Source: Phycisphaeraceae bacterium | GTDB taxonomy: Bacteria > Planctomycetota > Phycisphaerae > Phycisphaerales > UBA1924 | Direction: 5' to 3' | Length of the DNA: 64,000 nucleotides | Assembly: GCA_019454185.1 (NCBI GenBank) | Contig: CP075368.1 | Coordinates: forward strand, 2,149,649 to 2,213,648 | In this document: positions 57,929 through 64,000 of the stretch, piece by piece | How the letters are laid out: each line of letters begins with the position of its first letter | Position numbering within the stretch: position 1 is the stretch's first letter | Notes under the pieces: model-generated | Told to the model about the DNA's origin: nothing | Database searches by the model: none | What the model saw: only the letters and a program-made list of their open reading frames with translations | Made by a program: the position numbers and the translations under genes

Positions 57929-58474
57929 TCACATGGGCTTCTTGCCGACGGTGGCGTCGAAGATGCTCAGGAGCTTTTCCTTGTCGAAGACCATCTCCTG
58001 GCGGGAGAGGCCGACGACGTCGTACTCGGGGGTGAGTTCGATGGCGTCGACGGGGCAGGCCTCTTCGCACATGCCGCAGAAGATGCAGCGGAGCTCGTCG
58101 ATCTCGAACTTGGCAGGGTACTTCTCGCGGTCGTCCCACGGGCTTTCCGCGGCGACGATGTGGATGCAGCGTGCGGGGCAGATCGTGGGGCACATCATGC
58201 AGGCGACGCACTTGACGCGTCCCTGCTCATCGCGATTGAGGCGGTGGACGCCTCGGAAGTTGCTGGGTTCCTGGCCGCCGTCTTCGGGCTTGTAGTGCTC
58301 GCGGCGTTGCTCTGGATACTGGATGGTTCGGCTGGTCTTTCCCTGGCCGAATGAGGTGAAAAAGTGCCGCATCGTGGTCCCGAAGCCCTTGACGATCTCG
58401 GGGATGTAGATGCTCTCTACGCGGTTGAGCGGTGGGTTCGAGACGTGCACGATGTCTTCGTCGCGGATGGCCAT
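57929..58474 (-). CDS. nuoI: NADH-quinone oxidoreductase subunit I (NuoI)
   Basis: NuoI carries clusters N6a and N6b of respiratory complex I. The 181-residue protein has two 4Fe-4S motifs, C-V-A-C-M-M-C-P-T-I-C-P and C-I-F-C-G-M-C-E-E-A-C-P, separated by about 40 residues, and the N-terminal helix region. Complex I genes normally sit in one operon; here nuoI is flanked by unrelated genes, so the rest must be encoded elsewhere or this is a separated copy. Confidence 0.92.
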   Translation of the reverse strand: MAIRDEDIVHVSNPPLNRVESIYIPEIVKGFGTTMRHFFTSFGQGKTSRTIQYPEQRREHYKPEDGGQEPSNFRGVHRLNRDEQGRVKCVACMMCPTICPARCIHIVAAESPWDDREKYPAKFEIDELRCIFCGMCEEACPVDAIELTPEYDVVGLSRQEMVFDKEKLLSIFDATVGKKPM

Positions 58475-58568
58475 GGGGCGGGATCATAGCGAGGGGCATG
58501 GGCAAGGTGTCGAATGTGGCGGCACGGTGGAGAAGGTTCTGCGGCGATCTCACCGATACAATGCAAGC

Positions 58569-59537
58569 ATGCCGGGCGGGAAGTCACCTCAACCTCTCTT
58601 CGAGCTGCTGGCCAAGGGCCAGTCGGATTCGCTCACGCGCCGAGCAAAGGCGTTCATCCCTGGAGCGGAAGAGGCGGGACAAACGGCGGGCGGGCCTTCG
58701 CAAGGGGGACCGCCGAGTGTCGGTCAGGTAGCGGGTGGTCCATCCGTTGCCGGCGGGTCGCCAGCACCGTCTCTCTCACATGTACCTCCCCCCCCCGCTC
58801 CTGCTGCGGGTCAGCCGAGCGGGCGTGAGTCTGCAACCGGACCCAGGCCAAGCCGTTTCGGCTCACAGGGACACGTTACGATTCCGATGGTCGGCGTTTA
58901 TGTGGGTGCTGCGGTTGCGGTCACGCTTCTGGTTGTGACGTGGACGATCGCGTACGGCCGCGGAGCGGCGGCGGGCGAGCGAGAGTGGCAGGCGGAGATC
59001 CTGGCAAGCCGAGCCGGGAACATCGGGGCGGACCCGTTGATCGATCCGATCGCGGGCGGGAAAGGGTCGGAGACGACTACACCGCCGCAGGGCCGCCAAG
59101 AAAGAACAAACACCACACAAAGACAATCGAACCCGACGACCGGAGGCCTCTCTTCGGGCCTTGCGAACATGGCAAGAGCTGGGATTCTGTCGTCTGCGGG
59201 TGTGCTGCCATCGGATCCGAGGCAGCCGGGGCAGAACTACCTGAAGTTGGCTGTGCTGAGCCGAGCAGACGCGGAGCACGCGATCGCGTACCTGGGATCA
59301 GGGGGTGTGGAGGCGATTGGTGTGCCTGTGGTTGATCCCGGTGCGGGTGCGGGGAAGAATCCTTCCCGCTACGAGGTGTTTGCGACCGTCGGGATCACGG
59401 GCGAGGAGTACAGGAACAACCGACCTGTACGGACCGAGCTTGAAGCGAAGGTCGCGCGCATCGGCGAGCGGTATCGGCGAGAAGCCAAGGGCTCGACTGA
59501 CTTTGCCAAGCCCTTGTGGATGAAGTACAACCCCTGA
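58569..59537 (+). CDS. Single-pass membrane protein, unknown
   Basis: A 322-residue protein. The N-terminal 105 residues are low-complexity Gly/Pro/Ser-rich and probably unstructured in the cytoplasm. One membrane helix follows at about 110-135 (V-G-V-Y-V-G-A-A-V-A-V-T-L-L-V-V). After a Thr/Gln/Asn-rich linker, the C-terminal domain (about 215-322) has N-Y-L-K-L-A-V-L-S-R-A-D-A-E-H-A-I-A and V-F-A-T-V-G-I-T-G-E-E-Y, a layout like SPOR or a small ferredoxin-like fold. It may act at the division site or envelope, by analogy only. Confidence 0.65.
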   Translation: MPGGKSPQPLFELLAKGQSDSLTRRAKAFIPGAEEAGQTAGGPSQGGPPSVGQVAGGPSVAGGSPAPSLSHVPPPPAPAAGQPSGRESATGPRPSRFGSQGHVTIPMVGVYVGAAVAVTLLVVTWTIAYGRGAAAGEREWQAEILASRAGNIGADPLIDPIAGGKGSETTTPPQGRQERTNTTQRQSNPTTGGLSSGLANMARAGILSSAGVLPSDPRQPGQNYLKLAVLSRADAEHAIAYLGSGGVEAIGVPVVDPGAGAGKNPSRYEVFATVGITGEEYRNNRPVRTELEAKVARIGERYRREAKGSTDFAKPLWMKYNP

Positions 59538-59605
59538 CGGCGCGATGCGTCGATCGGGAGACTGAGCGACGACTTGAAGTTTGCCCGATCGGGCTGGAGA
59601 TGGCC

Positions 59606-59767
59606 ATGAGTCTTGATCGTTCTCTGAAAACCGGCGGCAAGCTTTCGAGCAAGCGGAGCGTCATGAAGCGCACGGAGCGCGTCGCGAAGATGATGACCGA
59701 TCGCAAGTTCGATCCGGCGAAGGACCGCGTTCTGGGCATCCCGAAGACGCTGGTTCCGAAGGCCTGA
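59606..59767 (+). CDS. Small basic protein, TIGR04137-like
   Basis: A 53-residue basic protein beginning M-S-L-D-R-S-L-K-T and ending L-G-I-P-K-T-L-V-P. This matches my memory of the short conserved basic protein of Planctomycetes, Verrucomicrobia and Chlamydiae (TIGR04137), which may be ribosome-associated. GGAG seven bases upstream supports ATG 59606 (an in-frame ATG at 59600 is possible). It supports the PVC placement of the organism. Confidence 0.8.
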   Translation: MSLDRSLKTGGKLSSKRSVMKRTERVAKMMTDRKFDPAKDRVLGIPKTLVPKA

Positions 59768-59842
59768 TCGGCCCGGCTGGATTCTCGTACAATTTAGAGC
59801 ACGTGCGCGGGCGATTGGGTCCGTCGCGTTGGAGATCGCGCC

Positions 59843-61045
59843 ATGGGTGTTGATCGGCATATCGCGTCGCGCGCGAGGAAGATCGACGCGTCGGGTATCC
59901 GGCGTGTGTTCGACCTTGGCGCGAAGTTGAAGGACCCCAACAACCTATCGATCGGGCAGCCGGACTTTCCGGTGCCTGAGAGCGTGAAGGATGCCGCGGT
60001 TCGTGCGATCATGAGTGATCGGAACGGGTACACGCAGACGGGCGGGATACCCGAGCTTCGCGCGCGGATCACGGCCGAGTTGGCGTCGGACCTCGGGTGG
60101 GATGTCTCCGGACCGGTGGCCGGGACGGGCGATCACGCGGCGATGCTGGTGACGAGCGGCACCTCGGGCGGTTTGATGCTCGCGTTTCTGTCGCTGCTCG
60201 AACCCGGCGACGAGGTGATCGTCCCCGACCCATACTTTGTGGCGTATCCGCACCTGGCGACGATGTGCGGCGCGACGGCGGTGAAGTGCGACACGTATCC
60301 GGACTTCAAGATGACGGCAGCGCGGGTCGCGCCGCTGATCACGGCGCGGACGAAGATCGTGCTGGTGTGCTCGCCCGGAAATCCGACGGGCGTGGTGATG
60401 AGTTCGGAGGAGCAGCGTGAGCTGCTGGAGTTGTGCCGCTCGCGCGACGTGCTGCTCATCAGCGATGAGATCTATGACCTGTTCTGTTTCGACGAGTCTC
60501 GGACGGAGCGTGACGTGGCGGGGAAGGCCCGTTGCCCGAGCGCGGCGCGTGCGCCCGGCGCGTGGGAGCATGTGCTGGTGGTACGCGGGTTCGGCAAGAC
60601 GTACGGCGTAACGGGATGGCGGATGGGGTATGTCGCGGGGCCGCGTGCGATCGTGGATCAGATCGCGAAGATGCAGCAGTACTCGTATGTCTGTGCGCCA
60701 TCGCCGGCACAGTGGGGATGTGTCGAGGCGTTGGACCAGGACATGAGCGGCGTGGTGCGAGACTACCAGGCGAGGCGGGATCTCGTGGTGTCGCGTCTGA
60801 GCGAGGTGACGGAGGTCGCGCTGCCGGGAGGGGCTTTCTACGCGTTCCCGAGGGTGCCGGAGCGGCTCGGGATCAGCGCGACGCAGTTTGTCGAGCGCTG
60901 CATCGAGAGGAACACACTGGTGATTCCCGGGTCGGCGTTCTCGACGCGGGACACACACTTCCGTCTGAGCTTTGCGACGACGAGGACGCAACTGGAGCGA
61001 GGGCTGGATGTGCTCGTTGACCTGATGCGGGGCTCGCGCGGCTGA
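59843..61045 (+). CDS. Class I/II PLP-dependent aminotransferase
   Basis: A 400-residue fold-type I aminotransferase. The order is the N-terminal L-S-I-G-Q-P-D-F-P, the phosphate-binding S-G-T-S-G-G, the aromatic stacking Y-F-V-A-Y-P, the N-P-T-G-V motif, S-D-E-I-Y (Asp for the pyridine N), and the Schiff-base lysine in R-G-F-G-K-T-Y-G-V-T-G-W-R-M-G-Y. The substrate is not decidable from sequence; it resembles the aspartate/alanine-type group. It follows the small basic protein by 75 bp. Confidence 0.9.
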   Translation: MGVDRHIASRARKIDASGIRRVFDLGAKLKDPNNLSIGQPDFPVPESVKDAAVRAIMSDRNGYTQTGGIPELRARITAELASDLGWDVSGPVAGTGDHAAMLVTSGTSGGLMLAFLSLLEPGDEVIVPDPYFVAYPHLATMCGATAVKCDTYPDFKMTAARVAPLITARTKIVLVCSPGNPTGVVMSSEEQRELLELCRSRDVLLISDEIYDLFCFDESRTERDVAGKARCPSAARAPGAWEHVLVVRGFGKTYGVTGWRMGYVAGPRAIVDQIAKMQQYSYVCAPSPAQWGCVEALDQDMSGVVRDYQARRDLVVSRLSEVTEVALPGGAFYAFPRVPERLGISATQFVERCIERNTLVIPGSAFSTRDTHFRLSFATTRTQLERGLDVLVDLMRGSRG

Positions 61046-61061
61046 GAGATCGATCGAGCGT

Positions 61062-62876
61062 TCAGGCGTAGGCGTGGAGGCCGGGCAGGAGCAGATTCAC
61101 GCCGAAGTACGTCCAGAGCATGATGATGAAGCCGATCAGCGAGAGCCACGCGGTCACGAGCCCGCGGTTGCGACCGGTTGTGAACCTCAGGTGGATCACG
61201 ATGAGGTAGACGATCCAGGTGACAAGGGCCCAGGTCTCTTTGGGATCGAAGGCCCACCAGCGGCCCCAGGAGTGGTCGGCCCACCAGCCACCGAGGAGGA
61301 TGCCGACGCCGAGGGTCCAGAACGCGAGTTGCAGGACGGTCATCTGGGCGGTGTCGAGGTCCTTGAGGGTGCGCTCGCGGGCCGTCTTCGGCTCGTTTGC
61401 CGAGAGGTCTGCTTCGTTGAGTGCCGCTGCGGCGACGACGGTGAAGTCCTCCGGTCCCGTCGGTGCGAGCCCCGCGCCGATCGAGCGGGCGTAGTGAACG
61501 CCGAGATAGAAGCAACTGATGATGCAACCGAGGGAGATCAGCCCGTAGGAGACGAGCACGGTGGTGACGTGGTACTTCAGCAGCACGGAGGTGTTGAGGA
61601 TCGCGGCCTCGCGCTCGATGTGCTTGCCGGGGATGCCGGTCTGAGTCGCGGTGATGAGCACGAGGAAACCGACACCCGCAGCTGCGGCGCCGAAGAGCCA
61701 CTGACGACGAAAGAGCATGATCGCGAGTCCGACGACGGTGGCGAAGAGACTCAAACCCGTCATGGACTCAAACTGGTTCTGGATGGCGAAACGCTCCGCG
61801 ATCATGCAGCGCAGAACGAAGCCGTAGGCGTGGAGCGAGACGGCGGCGATGAGCGCGCCGACGCCGAGGGCGATGAGCCACTTGCGGCCCGTGCCGAAGG
61901 CGAGGATCAGCGAGACGAAGCTGAGCATGTAGATCCAGTAGCCCCACTCGAACGCGTTTGTCCGGTTGTAGGCGAGTTCGAGTCCGGCACGACCTGTCGG
62001 ATAGAGCGGCTGGTTGACCTTGGGAAGTTCGGCGGCAAGCGTGCGGGCTGCGGCGTTGACGCCATCGGCATCGCCGGCTCGCCACGCGGCACCGAGCGAT
62101 GAGGCGGCGACGCGGGCAGGGTGGGTAGTCGGGAGTTCCGAGAGGTGGTGCCAGGGGAGGTCGGGGGCATCGGGGGCGATGACGTACCAGTTGGCGCGGC
62201 TCTCGACCACGAGCGACATGGCGCGGCGGACGCGTCCGAATGCATCGCGGTAGGGATCTTCGAAGGCGTGCGCCTCTTCGAGCATCTCGCCGTAGCTCTG
62301 CGCCATCACGGGTGTGATGCGCGTGAGCTTCATCCAGCGTTCCTGCTTGCGGGCGTCGTCGGGAAACGCGGCTTCGAGGAAGGCTCGGCGCAGGGGCAGG
62401 TAGTTGATGTGGATCAGCGGGCGATCGAGGTAGTACGCGGGATCGATGACAAGATCGAGCCAGGTGAAGAGCGGGTCGTATGACTTGTTCGCGGGCTTGC
62501 TCTTTGAGGCGGAGTCGGCATCGGTTGCGTAGATGGTGTCGAAGTAGTTCTTGCGGCCAGCGACTGCGCTGACGGTTTCTCGCGCGAGCGTGTCGAGGAT
62601 CTTCACGCGGCCGTTGTGGAAGACCGCAAGCCCGCGCAGCGGCTCGAGATCAACCTTTGCTGCGAGATCGAGCTTGCGCGCGGTGTCGAACGGGGATGGA
62701 ACCGGCACCTCGCCGAACGGGCTGGGGAGGGAAGCCCCCTGCTCGCTGACGGCGTGGGACTCTGGGTGGGCGTTGCCATCGGGCGCGTATTGCGCGAGTG
62801 AACGCGCTGCGGGGAGCCACGTGATCGCCACGAGGAAGATCGCGAGGATGCCGGTGTTGATCCTGAGCTTGATCAT
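61062..62876 (-). CDS. ccsA: Cytochrome c biogenesis protein CcsA (haem handling)
   Basis: System II haem delivery for c-type cytochromes. The 604-residue membrane protein has an exported-looking N-terminal helix, a large soluble domain (about 40-290) and about eight helices with the tryptophan-rich haem loop W-A-D-H-S-W-G-R-W-W-A-F-D-P-K-E-T-W (about 532-549), the WWD signature. The large N-terminal domain is an enlarged form relative to the approximately 300-residue CcsA. Its start overlaps the upstream ResB-like stop (ATGA), as in resBC operons. Confidence 0.9.
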   Translation of the reverse strand: MIKLRINTGILAIFLVAITWLPAARSLAQYAPDGNAHPESHAVSEQGASLPSPFGEVPVPSPFDTARKLDLAAKVDLEPLRGLAVFHNGRVKILDTLARETVSAVAGRKNYFDTIYATDADSASKSKPANKSYDPLFTWLDLVIDPAYYLDRPLIHINYLPLRRAFLEAAFPDDARKQERWMKLTRITPVMAQSYGEMLEEAHAFEDPYRDAFGRVRRAMSLVVESRANWYVIAPDAPDLPWHHLSELPTTHPARVAASSLGAAWRAGDADGVNAAARTLAAELPKVNQPLYPTGRAGLELAYNRTNAFEWGYWIYMLSFVSLILAFGTGRKWLIALGVGALIAAVSLHAYGFVLRCMIAERFAIQNQFESMTGLSLFATVVGLAIMLFRRQWLFGAAAAGVGFLVLITATQTGIPGKHIEREAAILNTSVLLKYHVTTVLVSYGLISLGCIISCFYLGVHYARSIGAGLAPTGPEDFTVVAAAALNEADLSANEPKTARERTLKDLDTAQMTVLQLAFWTLGVGILLGGWWADHSWGRWWAFDPKETWALVTWIVYLIVIHLRFTTGRNRGLVTAWLSLIGFIIMLWTYFGVNLLLPGLHAYA

Positions 62877-64000
62877 GGCTTGACCTCTTCGGGCATAAGC
62901 GAGACAACGACGGGTTCGGCTGCGGATGTTGCGCGGGCCTTGCGTGATGGGGCGATGTAGGTGCCGTCCTTGATCTGCTGCTGGATCCGCTTCTTCTTGC
63001 GTTGGACGATGAGCGGCTTGACGTAGAAGGCCCAGGGGATGCCGAGACCCATCAGGATGGATCCGAGCGCGATGACGTGGATGCCGGGGTTGTTGCCGAC
63101 ACCCAGGATCGTGTACCGGACATAGGGGCGTTGGATCTGGCCCGCGTCGGCCATCTGCTGGGTCTGCTTCCACATCTCGGCGTCCCATCCGGCCTGGCTG
63201 AACTTGTACTGGTTTGGGCTGAGTCCTGAGACAAGACGGGAGAGGGTGTTGGCGATCGGGCTCCTGCTCTCGTCCCAGCGGTGCGGAGCCGTGAGCGGCG
63301 CGTTGAGCTTGGTGATGTGGGTGTAGGCCTCGAAGGGTGTGGTTCTCGGGCCAGTCATCGCGGGAGAGACAAGCACGGAGGATTGATAGTCTCTGGGTGC
63401 GCCGCGATGGTCGTAGGCGATCATCTGGAAGTCAACGAGGCGGATATCGAAGCCGGGGAGGGGATGCCTGAGACGCCCGAAGCCGAGCCGCAGCGTGCGT
63501 CCATCCGGGAGCGCGACGGTGCGGACGAGGTCGTCGGCGATCTCGAGATACTTAATGAACGGGAGCCAGACGACCGTGGACCAGCTACGGTCGGGCGCGG
63601 TGGGGCCGAGATCGACGGTGATCTCGACTGCGAGCGCAGCGCGGTCGTGGGTTCCTACGAATCGCTTGTCCTGATTGATCGAGGGCACGGGGATCGGCCG
63701 CTCGATCGTTGTGATGTGGCGCCATCGTTCGGTGACGGTGAGCGCGATGCGATCGGGGACAAGGTCGAGTGTCGCGCCGACGCTTTCTGTCACACGGACC
63801 TCGCCGCTGGGGAGACGCACGATGGCGCGGGTGGAGCCGTCCGGACGCTCGTCGAGGTTCACTGCGAGGAGATTGGCGTCGATGTATCCGATGCGGATGG
63901 AAGGATCGGCATCGCGCCGTGCGGGCATGCCCTGCGCGTTCACGGTGTCGAGCATGTCCTGGTTGATCTCGGGGAAACGGCTGTAGATCCATCGCGTGAA
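62873..64000 (-). CDS. Cytochrome c biogenesis ResB-like protein (C-terminal part, cut by window edge)
   Basis: The visible 375 residues are the C-terminal part of a ResB/Ccs1-like protein, partner of CcsA. There is a long periplasmic-type beta domain (V-T-E-R-W-R-H-I-T-T, P-L-P-G-F-D-I-R-L-V-D-F) and a final membrane helix with H-V-I-A-L-G-S-I-L-M-G-L-G-I-P-W-A-F-Y (about 315-333), followed by a basic tail. The frame remains open to the right edge, so the start is outside. Overlap with the ccsA start supports one operon. Confidence 0.85.
   Translation of the reverse strand, partial: FTRWIYSRFPEINQDMLDTVNAQGMPARRDADPSIRIGYIDANLLAVNLDERPDGSTRAIVRLPSGEVRVTESVGATLDLVPDRIALTVTERWRHITTIERPIPVPSINQDKRFVGTHDRAALAVEITVDLGPTAPDRSWSTVVWLPFIKYLEIADDLVRTVALPDGRTLRLGFGRLRHPLPGFDIRLVDFQMIAYDHRGAPRDYQSSVLVSPAMTGPRTTPFEAYTHITKLNAPLTAPHRWDESRSPIANTLSRLVSGLSPNQYKFSQAGWDAEMWKQTQQMADAGQIQRPYVRYTILGVGNNPGIHVIALGSILMGLGIPWAFYVKPLIVQRKKKRIQQQIKDGTYIAPSRKARATSAAEPVVVSLMPEEVKP

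Overview
The window reads as chromosomal DNA of a high-GC member of the Planctomycetota, most likely class Phycisphaerae. The evidence is family-level and no database was consulted. Four secreted proteins end in the planctomycete sorting-signal variant (P-T-P-G, a hydrophobic stretch, then R-R-R-R). A secreted protease ends in paired dockerin-like repeats (N-G-D-x-x-x-D-I-L-D-F-L-D-F). There is a TIGR04137-type small basic protein, several membrane proteins with C-x-x-C-G-Y-x-L type zinc ribbons, and LpxI, which implies lipid A synthesis and a diderm envelope.

Layout. 0-11.6 kb: a MoxR ATPase fragment, tRNA-Cys with an enlarged variable arm, envelope or hypothetical proteins, lpxI, a cluster of lipoprotein and zinc-ribbon genes, two tandem membrane/zinc-ribbon/GNAT fusions, a C39-like protease, two overlapping YkgJ-type CxxCxxCC proteins and a cyclodeaminase-like protein. 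11.8-17 kb: a large secreted trypsin-fold protease, then a rhodanese and a cysteine synthase. 17-29.9 kb: mostly housekeeping (der, a KtrB/TrkH potassium channel subunit, a Sua5-type threonylcarbamoyl-AMP synthase, a TolC-like lipoprotein, a FIST sensor, NADP isocitrate dehydrogenase). 30-35.9 kb: a membrane methyltransferase-like protein, nrdR, a padR pair with a candidate operator, and thrS behind a possible attenuator.

35.8-37.4 kb is the accessory part. The last ~65 bp of thrS recur 910 bp downstream. Between the two copies lie a HEPN-like gene and a BolA-like gene that overlap by ATGA. Just outside is a MtlR-type HEPN gene with an intact R-N-x-x-x-H motif, in visibly lower-GC DNA. This looks like a small acquired islet at the 3' end of thrS, and it is the best candidate for an undescribed system.

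37.8-64 kb: a LuxR-type regulator, phenylalanine hydroxylase, two of the secreted sorting-signal proteins plus a subtilase that carries the same signal, an amidohydrolase, a 25-residue lysine-rich microprotein with its own terminators, an M16-like protein lacking the zinc motif, a fused two-domain iron-type ABC permease, an orphan CoA-transferase A subunit, recG, pyrF, an isolated nuoI, an aminotransferase, and a ResB/CcsA cytochrome c maturation pair running off the right edge.

Three themes recur. Histone-H1-like lysine/alanine tails are attached to unrelated domains. A family of 8-bp tandem repeats lies between genes and also, in frame, inside thrS and an amidohydrolase. The top strand changes from C-rich (about 22-36 kb) to G-rich (about 43-63 kb) irrespective of gene direction, which suggests a strand-asymmetry switch point, possibly a replication origin, around 37-43 kb.
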